Of a stretch of 31,535 nucleotides of DNA, positions 15,665-23,383 are shown piece by piece. The first letter of the stretch is position 1; each line of letters begins with the position of its first letter. This stretch comes from an uncultured Lentisphaeria bacterium (GTDB taxonomy: Bacteria; Verrucomicrobiota; Lentisphaeria; Victivallales; UBA1829). The stretch lies in contig CAJMAW010000017.1 of assembly GCA_905211485.1 (NCBI GenBank), forward strand, positions 1 through 31,535, in the 5' to 3' direction. The translations under genes were made by a program, and so were the position numbers. The notes beneath the pieces were generated by a model that was not told where the DNA came from, did no database searches, and saw only the letters and a program-made list of their open reading frames with translations.

Positions 15665-16558
15665 ATGAACAGAAGTCTCAGGAAATGGATGGAAGAAAAT
15701 CATGCCCGCGTTGTGAAGGAAGAGGGATTGTTTTTTGCTGTTCTTCCTGGAACGTGGTCGGAGGCGCTGGAAGGGATTCTTCCGCGGATCGACAGTCTGC
15801 TGGAGTCTTCCTTTCTACTGAAGGATTCTCCGACCACGACTGCGGGGCTGGTCGCTCTGGATCCGGGAGGCAACCCGGTTTTTCTGAAACGCACAAACAA
15901 CAAGGGATTCCGTTTCACGCTCCGTTATCTTTTCCGTCCGGCACGCTGTTTCCGGGCGGCCTTCGCGGCGGCAAGACTCCGGGAGATCGGGATCGACACT
16001 CCGGAGGTGCTTGCGGCAGGGGAACGGCGTCACTGCCCGGGAATTCTCCAGGCGGGATACCTTGTCACGAGTTCGAGAGCCGATATTAAAAATGCTTCGA
16101 AAATTCTTGTGGAGACCGTCGATGTGGAGACTGCAGGCATTTCCTTTCTGGAGGCCGCGGGCCGTCTGGCCGCCCGGATGCATGCGGGCCGTATGATCCA
16201 CGGAGACCTGAAAATGCAGAATTTCTTCTACTGCGGAAACTGGACACCCGATGTCCAGTACGGTCTCTGGGATCTGGACGGTGCCCGGATCTTTTCCGGG
16301 TCTCCGCCTTTGCCGTTTGTGCTGGATGAACTGGCGCGCATCGTTTCCTCCGTGCAGATCCTTTCCAGCCAGAATCCGTATATGCCGGAAGGCTTTCCGG
16401 ATCCGTTCCGGCTCGGAAAAATCCTGATGGATGCGTATGCGTCAGAAAAGCCGGATCTTCCTCTTCCTGCGGCGGATGCCCTTGCGGAACGTTCCGAATT
16501 CCGCAGGAAGAAAACTCTGCTTTCCGAGCAGCGGAAAAGTCGCAGGAACGCCGTATGA
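15665..16558 (+). CDS. LPS-core kinase-like protein (Kdo/WaaP family)
   Basis: A 297-aa protein-kinase-fold protein. The catalytic loop is MIHGDLKMQNFF, with Asp181 as the presumed base and Asn186 as a metal ligand; the DFG-equivalent is WDLDGAR (Asp203). PVFLKRTNNKG gives a plausible ATP-binding lysine after strand 3. Members of this fold phosphorylate sugars of the LPS inner core (Kdo or heptose) on the cytoplasmic side. The ATG at 15665 has AAAGG 8 nt upstream; a TTG at 15659 is in frame. The stop overlaps the next kinase by 4 nt, so the two are coupled. The acceptor sugar cannot be deduced. Confidence 0.83.
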   Translation: MNRSLRKWMEENHARVVKEEGLFFAVLPGTWSEALEGILPRIDSLLESSFLLKDSPTTTAGLVALDPGGNPVFLKRTNNKGFRFTLRYLFRPARCFRAAFAAARLREIGIDTPEVLAAGERRHCPGILQAGYLVTSSRADIKNASKILVETVDVETAGISFLEAAGRLAARMHAGRMIHGDLKMQNFFYCGNWTPDVQYGLWDLDGARIFSGSPPLPFVLDELARIVSSVQILSSQNPYMPEGFPDPFRLGKILMDAYASEKPDLPLPAADALAERSEFRRKKTLLSEQRKSRRNAV

Positions 16559-17637
16559 AAAAAACTCTTGAAACGGTCAGACGGCACTTCTGGAAATGGC
16601 GGATCGAGTCTGAAGACATGCTGGATCCGTGGTTCGAACATTTTCCGGAATATGAAGCGCTTCCGGTCAAACGCAATGCTGTCCGTTCCGTGTTCCGTGT
16701 CACGGATGCAGCTGGGAGGGAGTATTTTGTGAAGCACGACAGCCCCAAAGGGGTTTCCGCTTCTTTCAAGGCTCTGTTCCGCTGCAAGGCGAAAAAGGAA
16801 TTTCTCTCCTGCCGTTTGCTTCATGCGATGTCCATTCCCTGTGTGGACTGTGTCGGGTGGGGACGGCGTTTCCCGGAGGGAATGCTGCTTTCCCGCGCCC
16901 TTGAAAATTCCGTGACGGTCCTGGAATACTGGTTCCGCTCCGCCGCATGGGATCCTGTGAAGAAGAAAGCTTTTCTCCAGGAATTGGCCGGATTCATCCG
17001 CAGATTCGTGGATGCCAGAATCATTCATCGGGATTTCCATGCAGGGAATGTGATGTACTGTCTTTCAACGGGGAGAATGTGTCTGGTGGATCCTTATGGT
17101 GTCCGGCAGTCCGGGAAACCCCTGGAACGGGAGCATCTGCGCAGTCTGATGAATCTCTTCGTCCATTTCCGCGGAGAACTCACAATCCCCGAAATCAGGG
17201 AATTTGCCTGCCTCGCCGGTCTCGCGGAAAATCCGGAAGATGCAATGGCTCTTTGGAACGAGACCGTTGTCATCGAAGAGGAAAAGATCCGGAAACAATG
17301 GAAGAAACGGGTCCGCCAGATCCTTTCCGGCAGTTCAAAATTCGCGCAGGAATCCATCGGCGAAGACGGATCCCGCATATTCCGGAGAAACACCCTCTGG
17401 TACACGCCTCCTCCGCAGACGGAGGATCTGAAATTGCTGCTCTCTTCCCTGAAAGCCGTCCAAATGGAGCACTCCCAGGCTCAGCTCGTCTGGCTGGACT
17501 CCTTCCTCGCCCAGCTGATGCGGAAACGCATTGAGAAGATTCCTCAGGCATGGGTCATTCCCCCTGAAAAAAGAACGGATGCCCGGGACGACAAAAGCCA
17601 GGATACGCGTAAAAGTCTGGATACTCTTTATTTTTAG
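16555..17637 (+). CDS. Second LPS-core kinase-like protein (WaaP/InaA family)
   Basis: A 360-aa kinase-fold protein distinct from its upstream neighbour. The catalytic loop is IIHRDFHAGNVM (Asp160, Asn165), the metal-binding segment LVDPYG (Asp179), and the probable ATP lysine is in EYFVKHDSP. The usual family role is phosphorylation of LPS core heptose. The C-terminal ~120 residues (from GSSKFAQES) are an extra, charged region after the kinase fold. It starts inside the previous gene (ATGA overlap) and is the last gene of the wbpE-ftsA-ftsZ unit, with a hairpin and T-run about 60 nt after its stop. Two divergent paralogues in tandem suggest two acceptor positions or a hetero-pair, which is inference. 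Confidence 0.83.
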   Translation: MKKTLETVRRHFWKWRIESEDMLDPWFEHFPEYEALPVKRNAVRSVFRVTDAAGREYFVKHDSPKGVSASFKALFRCKAKKEFLSCRLLHAMSIPCVDCVGWGRRFPEGMLLSRALENSVTVLEYWFRSAAWDPVKKKAFLQELAGFIRRFVDARIIHRDFHAGNVMYCLSTGRMCLVDPYGVRQSGKPLEREHLRSLMNLFVHFRGELTIPEIREFACLAGLAENPEDAMALWNETVVIEEEKIRKQWKKRVRQILSGSSKFAQESIGEDGSRIFRRNTLWYTPPPQTEDLKLLLSSLKAVQMEHSQAQLVWLDSFLAQLMRKRIEKIPQAWVIPPEKRTDARDDKSQDTRKSLDTLYF

Positions 17638-17694
17638 AATTTTCCTGTCTTCCTCTCTCTCCGGTATTCCTCCGCTCTGTCCGGGCGTACTGTT

Positions 17695-17727
17695 TGCTCC
17701 GGCCGGGAGCAGCGGCTGTCTTTTTTT
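17695..17727 (+). terminator. Terminator of the wbpE-ftsA-ftsZ-kinase unit
   Basis: TGCTCC (17695-17700), loop GGCCG, GGAGCA (17706-17711), then GCGGCTGTC and seven T residues. An alternative stem, GCCG/CGGC, ends 4 nt before the T-run. It lies between the convergent ends of the kinase gene and the ykgJ-type gene. Confidence 0.5.
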
Positions 17728-17731
17728 ATGA

Positions 17732-18106
17732 TTATTTGCAACTGTCGTCATGACGGCGTCCGGCGGCACATTCCTTTTCCCAGCCGGGGAAACGCCATTT
17801 CCAGGGGAAGTCTGAACACTGGCCGGGTTTGACGGCATGGATCAGACAGAGATTTTCCGCTTCATCCAGGAAAATACACGCGCCATCCGGTTTTTCCGTG
17901 AGAGTCAGTCCCGTCCGGTCCGGAAGCAGCGCGGTATAGAGTGCAATGAAGTCGCGGACGTCCATTTTCAGAAACTCCGCAATCCGGTCCGCTTCCTCCT
18001 CTCTGATCCGCACCGATCCCTCCCATCGGCAGCAGGCGCCGCAGTGAAGACAGTGGAATCCTTCCGGAACAGGAGCTCCGGCGTTTGGTTCATTCGGATT
18101 CTGCAT
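17732..18106 (-). CDS. YkgJ-family cysteine-cluster protein
   Basis: A 124-aa small cytoplasmic protein with the cluster CLHCGACC (Cys19, 22, 25, 26), followed by further cysteines in GACIFL, NLCLIH and PGQCSDFPW. This is the layout of the CxxCxxCC family thought to bind zinc or an iron-sulfur cluster; its biochemical role is not established. The length is normal for the family. The nearest AGGAG is 18 nt from the ATG, so initiation may be weak. The only ORF upstream on this strand is the exported-protein gene, separated from it by a strong terminator, so it is probably transcribed separately or by read-through. Confidence 0.85.
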   Translation of the reverse strand: MQNPNEPNAGAPVPEGFHCLHCGACCRWEGSVRIREEEADRIAEFLKMDVRDFIALYTALLPDRTGLTLTEKPDGACIFLDEAENLCLIHAVKPGQCSDFPWKWRFPGWEKECAAGRRHDDSCK

Positions 18107-18210
18107 AATGATGAAACAGTCTTTCTCCTGGAATCAGGTCATGAAGCCGCTGCGGAGGCGGCGGAAAGAAAAAAGCGGCGAAGCATCAGAAACAACCGTG
18201 TGAGCCGCCG

Positions 18211-18237
18211 GAAAGAAAGAACGGAAAAGAAAGAACG
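18211..18237. repeat. Two-copy purine repeat
   Basis: GAAAGAAAGAACG (18211-18223) is followed by GAAAAGAAAGAACG (18224-18237). The block lies in the gap between the terminator and ykgJ; on the minus strand it is a polypyrimidine run. No function is evident. Confidence 0.6.
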
Positions 18238-18238
18238 G

Positions 18239-18280
18239 AAAAAAACAGGGACGTTCCCCTGTCGGACAGGAGAACGCCCC
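18239..18280 (-). terminator. Strong intrinsic terminator after the exported-protein gene
   Basis: On the minus strand a 15-bp stem (18280-18266 with 18262-18248, two G-T wobbles) closes a 3-nt loop and is followed by TG and a T-run interrupted by no other base. It is the best terminator in the window and directly follows the gene at 18312-19064. Confidence 0.88.
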
Positions 18281-18311
18281 GCATAATCGGGCAGAAGAAA
18301 CAACAGGAGGA

Positions 18312-19064
18312 TTAATAATCCACCTCTTTCAGAGGCATGTCGTCTTCTTCAGGATCGAAGCAGATGATTCCTGCGAAGAAGTCGTAGAAGGAGACCGGAT
18401 GAATCAGCACCTTCACATGCACAAGAGCGGAAATTTCAAGACCGACAGCCCAGTAGTCGCGGGTCTTGTTCGTAAAGATTTCCTCGGAACGCACGGACAT
18501 TCCATCCGCAATCTGCCAGTATGGCAGCACGGATCCGCCTGTATATTCGCGCATCGTGTCTTCCGCGCCGGTGAACAGGAAATGCGCATCCCATCCGTTG
18601 TAGATGCCGTATCCGTACTGACGGTCAAAGGCTTTGATGGCGTCCGCGGAACAGCCGATCTGAGCTCCTGAGACCACCGCCCTCGTAGTGATGATGTTCA
18701 GACCGGCCCGGGGACCGAGTCCCAGCTCGATGGTGAAGATGTCCGCGAAATCGACGATCCGGTTGGGAATGTACATCATGGCGATTTTGCAGTCGCGCTC
18801 GGTGACGTCCCATCCGAAAATGTTGCAGACAACTCTGTCTTCATTTTCGTCTGCGAAGACTTCCGCTTCAGCAGCGGCCTCTTCCTCCTCAATCGTGGCG
18901 GCTTCCTCCGCCTGAACTGCGGGAGTTTCCGCCGGAGCAGCAGGTGCGGACGTTTCCGCAACTTTCACCTCCGGTGCATTTTTCCCTTCCTCGGCAGCAC
19001 TGAGAACCGAACCGATGGCAAAAAGCATTGCCGCCGCGAGCATGGTTTTTTTGACGAGCTCCAT
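18312..19064 (-). CDS. Exported protein of unknown function
   Basis: A 250-aa protein with a clear Sec signal peptide (LVKKTMLAAAMLFAIGSVLSA, cleavage likely after SAA), then a low-complexity Ala/Glu/Pro segment to about residue 72, then a compact C-terminal domain. That domain holds NRIVDFADIFTIELGLGPRAG and two cysteines (VVCNIFG and GCSAD). The NR-DxAD-GxGP pattern resembles small envelope proteins I have seen annotated as hypothetical in other Gram-negative bacteria; I assign no function. GGAGGA lies 4 nt before the second ATG (19064), which I prefer to the ATG at 19067. It has its own promoter and terminator, so it is monocistronic. Confidence 0.75.
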   Translation of the reverse strand: MELVKKTMLAAAMLFAIGSVLSAAEEGKNAPEVKVAETSAPAAPAETPAVQAEEAATIEEEEAAAEAEVFADENEDRVVCNIFGWDVTERDCKIAMMYIPNRIVDFADIFTIELGLGPRAGLNIITTRAVVSGAQIGCSADAIKAFDRQYGYGIYNGWDAHFLFTGAEDTMREYTGGSVLPYWQIADGMSVRSEEIFTNKTRDYWAVGLEISALVHVKVLIHPVSFYDFFAGIICFDPEEDDMPLKEVDY

Positions 19065-19127
19065 CATTCCTCCACTTTTATTTGAATCTTATGTTTCTTA
19101 TGATTACAGCCATACCCAACGAGTTGA

Positions 19128-19155
19128 AATATAGTCGATACTTTTCCGAATGCAA
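19128..19155 (-). promoter_or_regulatory. Promoter of the exported-protein gene
   Basis: Minus strand TTGCAT (19155-19150), 16 nt, TATATT (19133-19128), with a leader of about 55 nt before the ATG. Confidence 0.6.
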
Positions 19156-19207
19156 AACTTTTTTTCCCCCTTTTTGGCGATATCTGCAAAATCTTCGTGA
19201 AAAATAG

Positions 19208-19235
19208 TTGCTCTGATGCGTTTTTGCGCTATGTT
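19208..19235 (+). promoter_or_regulatory. Promoter of the membrane-protein gene
   Basis: TTGCTC (19208-19213), 16 nt, TATGTT (19230-19235). The spacer carries TTTTTGCGC immediately before the -10, exactly as in the rpmH promoter at 27487-27514. The divergent gap 19065-19315 holds this promoter and the opposing one, and no gene. Confidence 0.55.
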
Positions 19236-19315
19236 ATCAGCATTTCCGCAACTTTCCGGCAATATCTTGCCATGGAAGAAAGCAAACAGAATTGAAATCA
19301 AGGAGCATTCCCGAT

Positions 19316-20074
19316 TTGAAAAAAACCGACTGTTTTGCCCTCCTGTATGTTCTTGTTTATGCCGGGATAGTCTTTTTCTTCCCCTTTACGATTCGTCCAG
19401 ACGGGTCCTTCGGCATGATGGAGGGGGAGGCGTTTTCCTTTTCCGACTGCCTGACGCATCTCACCGGTCTGAAAAACTTCGGAATCACGGTCGGCGCCTA
19501 TCCCTATCTTTCCGGATTTCTGAAAGTGGCGCTTCTGGCGACCTTCGGGGAAATGCTCAAGGTCCGCGGAAAAACCTCTTCCTGGAAAACCCCTTCGCTC
19601 TTTCCGAAATTTCTGGTGTGGGGGCTGTACGGAATTCTTTTCACCTATGTGTTTCAAATGTTTGCAACGGGCGTCGGCGCTCTGATGGGCAGTCCCCTCT
19701 GGCCGGTGGGAGCTCCTCCGTCCCCGGATATGACGTTTGGGCGGACACTGCTTTTCGCCTTCTCCACTTCCCTCTGGATGAACCTGATCTTCTGCTATCC
19801 GATGATGTTTTCCCATGAATGGTTCAACACTGTGATTGCGGAAAAGCGTTTTGTGGGCGGAGCCGAATTTCTCGGCCGCCTGGACCCGCATGTCTGGGGA
19901 TCCTTCATGCTGAAGACGATTCTCTTTTTCTGGATTCCAGCGCATACCGTCACCTTCTGTCTTCCTGGGAACTACCGAGTTCTCATGAGCGCGATTCTGA
20001 GCCTTGCGCTGGGCTTTATTCTCACCGTGAAACCGAAAAGAAAACCTGCCGCCGCCGGAGGAAGTGCGGCGTAA
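19316..20074 (+). CDS. Integral membrane protein, possibly Mpv17-related
   Basis: A 252-aa protein with about five to six hydrophobic helices: CFALLYVLVYAGIVFFF, FLKVALLATFGEML, FLVWGLYGILFTYVFQMF, TLLFAFSTSLWMNLIF, MLKTILFFWIPAHTVTFCL and VLMSAILSLALGFIL. Phrases such as FFWIPAHTVTF and LPGNYRVLMSAILSLALG recall a bacterial family with a distant Mpv17/PMP22-like pattern; this is from memory and unverified. The start is a TTG at 19316 because AGGAG (19301-19305) lies 10 nt upstream, while the in-frame TTG at 19292 lies before that site. It has a basic C-terminal tail, so the C-terminus is probably cytoplasmic. The transported substrate, if any, is unknown. Confidence 0.72.
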   Translation: MKKTDCFALLYVLVYAGIVFFFPFTIRPDGSFGMMEGEAFSFSDCLTHLTGLKNFGITVGAYPYLSGFLKVALLATFGEMLKVRGKTSSWKTPSLFPKFLVWGLYGILFTYVFQMFATGVGALMGSPLWPVGAPPSPDMTFGRTLLFAFSTSLWMNLIFCYPMMFSHEWFNTVIAEKRFVGGAEFLGRLDPHVWGSFMLKTILFFWIPAHTVTFCLPGNYRVLMSAILSLALGFILTVKPKRKPAAAGGSAA

Positions 20075-20080
20075 CACTCT

Positions 20081-20101
20081 CTATACATACAGTATATATA
20101 G
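20081..20101. promoter_or_regulatory. 21-bp dyad upstream of paaK
   Basis: CTATA-C-ATAC-A-GTAT-A-TATAG is an inverted repeat with 10-nt arms around a central A and a single mismatched pair. It starts 7 nt after the preceding stop codon and includes TATATA, which could be a -10. This is an operator-like layout with no identifiable cognate regulator in the window. Confidence 0.4.
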
Positions 20102-20104
20102 ACT

Positions 20105-20122
20105 GACGGAGACTGCTCCGTC
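20105..20122 (+). other. Hairpin in the paaK leader
   Basis: GACGGAG (20105-20111), loop ACTG, CTCCGTC (20116-20122): a perfect 7-bp stem 21 nt ahead of the paaK ATG, with no T-run. It would be in the paaK leader transcript if transcription starts at the adjoining AT-rich dyad. Confidence 0.5.
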
Positions 20123-20143
20123 ATTACTGGAAAGGCTTGAATT

Positions 20144-21457
20144 ATGTTTTGGAACAAGGAAATGGAGTTGATTGAACGGCCGGATCTGGAGAAACTGCAG
20201 CTGAAACTGCTCAGGGAAACTCTGGAGCAGGCCGCGAAATCCGAATTCTATTCCCGGATCATCACTCCGGATTTTCTGAAGAAATTCCATTCGCTGAAGG
20301 ATATTGAATCGCTGCCATTCATCGCGAAACCGGAACTCAGGGAACATTTTCCCTACGGATTTCTGGCAGAACCGCTGGAGAATATCGTCAGGCTTCATTC
20401 CTCCTCCGGAACGACGGGCAATCCGACGGTGGTCTTCCACACCAAAGAGGATCTCTTCCACTGGACCGATCTCACCTCCCGCAGTCTCTATATGGCAGGG
20501 CTCCGGAAAAGCGACGTCTTTCAGAACATCATGGGCTACGGTCTCTTCACCGGCGGACTCGGGATGCATTACGCGGCGGAAAATGTCGGAGCGCTCGTGA
20601 TCCCGAGCGCGGCAGGGAATTCCAAACGCCAGATCTGGTTCATGGACAAGTTCCGCACGACGGCATGTCATATTCTCCCGAGTTATGCGATGCGTCTTTA
20701 CAGCTTCTTCCCCGAATGCGGGATTGATCCGAAAAAGGATCTGGCGCTCCGCATGTTCTTCATCGGTGCGGAGCACCATTCCGAAGAGCTGCGCCAGCAG
20801 ATTCAGGAAGCCTTCGGCGTGAAGGCGTTCAACTCCTACGGACTTTCCGAAATGTGCGGTCCCGGACTGGCTTTTGAATGCCCCTTCCGCAACGGCATGC
20901 ATCTGTGGGAGGATCATTATTATATGGAGATCATTGATCCGGATACCTGTGAAGTGCTGCCGGACGGGGAGGAGGGGGAACTGGTTCTGACCTCTCTCCG
21001 GCGCAAGGCCATGCCCCTGATCCGCTACCGGACTCATGACCTGACCCGCATTCTTCCGGAACCCTGTCCCTGCGGCAGAACCCACCGCCGTCTGGAACGG
21101 ATGAAAGGGCGCTCGGACGACATGCTCATTCTCAACGGCGTGAACATCTTCCCGCTTCAGATTGAACGGGCGGTCATGTCCGTGCCCGACGTCGGATCGA
21201 ATTATCTGATCGAAATTACCAAGGATGACTTCCTCGACCGGATCCATATCAAGGTGGAAGTGAACGCCGCTTCCTTCACCGGTTCGCTCGAAGCGATGGA
21301 TTCCTTGCGGAAAAACATTCTCGAAGCGGTCCGGACGGAACTGGGCGTCACTCCCCGCGTGGAACTTCTGGAGCCGAATTCCCTTCCCCCTTCCGAAGGC
21401 AAAGCGAAACGTGTGCTGGATCTCCGCAGGAATGAATACAAAAAAACAATAAAATAA
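20144..21457 (+). CDS. paaK: Phenylacetate-CoA ligase
   Basis: A 437-aa member of the ANL adenylating superfamily that activates phenylacetate or another aryl acid to the CoA thioester through an acyl-AMP. The phosphate-binding motif SSSGTTGNPT is at about residues 86-95. NSYGLSEMCGPG, PLIRYRTHDLTRI and GRSDDMLILNGVNIFP mark the core and hinge, and EGKAKRVLDLR holds the C-terminal lysine region. The length is normal. GGAAAGG lies 8 nt before the ATG. No paa ring-oxygenase genes are adjacent; in anaerobes such ligases often accompany indolepyruvate:ferredoxin oxidoreductase, also absent here. It is followed after 32 nt by the HEAT-repeat gene, probably in the same operon. Confidence 0.95.
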   Translation: MFWNKEMELIERPDLEKLQLKLLRETLEQAAKSEFYSRIITPDFLKKFHSLKDIESLPFIAKPELREHFPYGFLAEPLENIVRLHSSSGTTGNPTVVFHTKEDLFHWTDLTSRSLYMAGLRKSDVFQNIMGYGLFTGGLGMHYAAENVGALVIPSAAGNSKRQIWFMDKFRTTACHILPSYAMRLYSFFPECGIDPKKDLALRMFFIGAEHHSEELRQQIQEAFGVKAFNSYGLSEMCGPGLAFECPFRNGMHLWEDHYYMEIIDPDTCEVLPDGEEGELVLTSLRRKAMPLIRYRTHDLTRILPEPCPCGRTHRRLERMKGRSDDMLILNGVNIFPLQIERAVMSVPDVGSNYLIEITKDDFLDRIHIKVEVNAASFTGSLEAMDSLRKNILEAVRTELGVTPRVELLEPNSLPPSEGKAKRVLDLRRNEYKKTIK

Positions 21458-21489
21458 AGTGAAAACAAAGGTTTTGAGAAGGATTTGCA

Positions 21490-23304
21490 ATGAAGCTCTT
21501 GCCTCTGGCCATAGCCGTTTTCTATCCGCTGATTCATGAACAGTGGGCGGAGGGGCCGCTGACAGCGGAAAAAACTTCGCCGCCTTTTGCACTTTCCTAT
21601 CTGGATGATGCTGAAGTGGAGGCTCAGGCGGCTCTGTATGGGATGTTCGAGGATCCGGCAATCCGTTCCCGGATTGTACGGGAACTGGAGTCGGCCAACA
21701 ATCCGTCCGTCCTGACTCATCTGGAGCGTTTCGCCTCGAAAGAGAAAAATGAACGCGTGCTTGCGGACATTCTTCAGACAATGCGGCTTTTGTCGGAACG
21801 CTTTGATTCCCGGCCCGGAAATCTGCTGTTTCTGAAGGAGCTGCTTCTTCATTCGGAGAATCCTTCTGTCCGGGCGGGAGCGGCTGCTCTGCTTCCGGCA
21901 AAGGATCTGCAGTCTGCGGCGGCGGAGTTTCTGATGAAGGAGCCCGTCCCGTTTGTCATTGCAGAAGTGTTCCGGAGAGCGGAAACCGATGCGCCGCTGG
22001 GGGTGGCGGCATTGAAACGTCTTGCGCAGGGGGCGCAGTCTGCTTCTGCGCGCGCTGCTGCGCTGAGACTGTATGCGCAGGAAAGCTCTTCGCCGGGATC
22101 AGATGTGTTTTTGCAGAAGGCGGTCCGGGAGGAAAGGGATCCTGTTTTCCGGGTCCGTCTGGCGGAGGGGCTGGCGGGGAATGCCTCGTCTTCAGGGACT
22201 CTGCTGAGCGAACTGGCAAAGGATGGGAATGTGCAGGTGCGTCTGGCGGTGGCGGGAATCCGGAAACTTTCTCTGGAAAAGGAGAAGATTCTGCAAGGAC
22301 TGACTGCCGATCCGGATTCGCCGGGAATCCGGGAAAGAGCATGCCGCTCCCTCGCGGGGACGAAAAACCGCGATTCCCTGAAATGTCTGGTTGCCGCGCT
22401 TGCGGATTCTTCCCGGCTCGTCCGGGAGGCGGCGAGGGATTCTCTGGCGGAATCGAACCCGAAAGAAACGGATATTCGTGACGGAATTGTGGCGTCCGCC
22501 GTCACGGGAAAGGAAAAGGCGTCGGAAAGTCTTCAGGCGCTTGATGCTCTGGCGGGGAAGGGATGCGATCTTTCGGACTGTGTTCCCGCTTTGTCCGCGA
22601 TTCTGAAAGATCCCGCGGGAGACGCCGTCGCCGCGGACACGATACGGACCCTGAGCCGGGTTCCGGATCTGAAGCTCTGGAAGGAAGTGAAGGGATTTGC
22701 CAACTCCACTTCTCCGGATGTGCGTCTTGCCGTGATCCGCTTTGCCGCGGCACTGAACGACCCGGAGATGTATCCGGAACTGAAAGCCCTGGCGAAGGAT
22801 CCGGATCCTTCCGTGCAGCCTGCCGCACTGGGGACGCTGGTGAAGATAGTCGATCCGTATTTTCATTCCGTTCTCTCAGAGACGGCCGGGAATCCGAAAG
22901 TTTCCTCGGACGTCCGGGCCGCAGCCTGCCGCGCACTGACATCCTGCGACAAAATGGAAGGCAATGTTCCCGCGGTCATGGAGAAAATCGCCCTGGTTCC
23001 GTACATTCCCGTGATGATGGCGCCGCCGGCATACGATGCGGATTACGTCCGGATTTCCGCGATCCTGGTCCTGCTGGAGGCGGGTCGGAAAGGGGATCAG
23101 GCGGCGCTTGACAGATATCACAAAATCATGGAGCATCTCCGGAATCCGAATGCCCGGGAACGGGAACAGGGGATTGTGAATCCGGTGTTTCTGGAATATC
23201 TGAGACAGGTCCGCGTCCTTGAGAAAGGGGAGGAGCCGAAGGCGGTGCAGGTGCCATCCTATCGACCGGAACTCTCGGTTCGTCCGTTTGAGGAGAAGGA
23301 GTGA
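21490..23304 (+). CDS. HEAT-repeat protein
   Basis: A 604-aa alpha-solenoid protein. After a short hydrophobic N-terminus (MKLLPLAIAVFYPLIHEQW, possible signal or anchor) nearly the whole length is made of ~30-residue helical pairs with the HEAT/PBS-lyase pattern: NPSVRAGAAALLP, NVQVRLAVAGIRKL, SRLVREAARDSLAE, SPDVRLAVIRFAAAL, DPSVQPAALGTLVKI and SSDVRAAACRAL. Such solenoids act as protein-binding scaffolds; no catalytic motif is visible. AAGGA lies 6 nt before the ATG. It sits between paaK and two CNNM/CorC-type genes in the same direction, and a 21-codon ORF bridges it to the next gene. The partner is unknown. Confidence 0.85.
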   Translation: MKLLPLAIAVFYPLIHEQWAEGPLTAEKTSPPFALSYLDDAEVEAQAALYGMFEDPAIRSRIVRELESANNPSVLTHLERFASKEKNERVLADILQTMRLLSERFDSRPGNLLFLKELLLHSENPSVRAGAAALLPAKDLQSAAAEFLMKEPVPFVIAEVFRRAETDAPLGVAALKRLAQGAQSASARAAALRLYAQESSSPGSDVFLQKAVREERDPVFRVRLAEGLAGNASSSGTLLSELAKDGNVQVRLAVAGIRKLSLEKEKILQGLTADPDSPGIRERACRSLAGTKNRDSLKCLVAALADSSRLVREAARDSLAESNPKETDIRDGIVASAVTGKEKASESLQALDALAGKGCDLSDCVPALSAILKDPAGDAVAADTIRTLSRVPDLKLWKEVKGFANSTSPDVRLAVIRFAAALNDPEMYPELKALAKDPDPSVQPAALGTLVKIVDPYFHSVLSETAGNPKVSSDVRAAACRALTSCDKMEGNVPAVMEKIALVPYIPVMMAPPAYDADYVRISAILVLLEAGRKGDQAALDRYHKIMEHLRNPNAREREQGIVNPVFLEYLRQVRVLEKGEEPKAVQVPSYRPELSVRPFEEKE

Positions 23305-23317
23305 CGGGTGGCAAAAT

Positions 23318-23383
23318 ATGAACGGCACTGAATCTGAACCTGAGCCTGAACCCGGATCCTGCCGGAGGAGGTCGCGTGCATGA
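23318..23383 (+). CDS. Possible 21-codon leader peptide ahead of the CorC-like gene
   Basis: An ATG at 23318 opens a 21-codon frame with an EPEPEP core and a CRRRSR tail. Its TGA overlaps the ATG of the next gene (ATGA at 23380-23383). GGTGG lies 6 nt upstream. The overlap geometry is that of translational coupling, but such a short frame can arise by chance and it includes the ribosome site (AGGAGG) of the next gene. Four degenerate CTGAAC hexamers (23328-23351) lie within it. Confidence 0.3.
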   Translation: MNGTESEPEPEPGSCRRRSRA

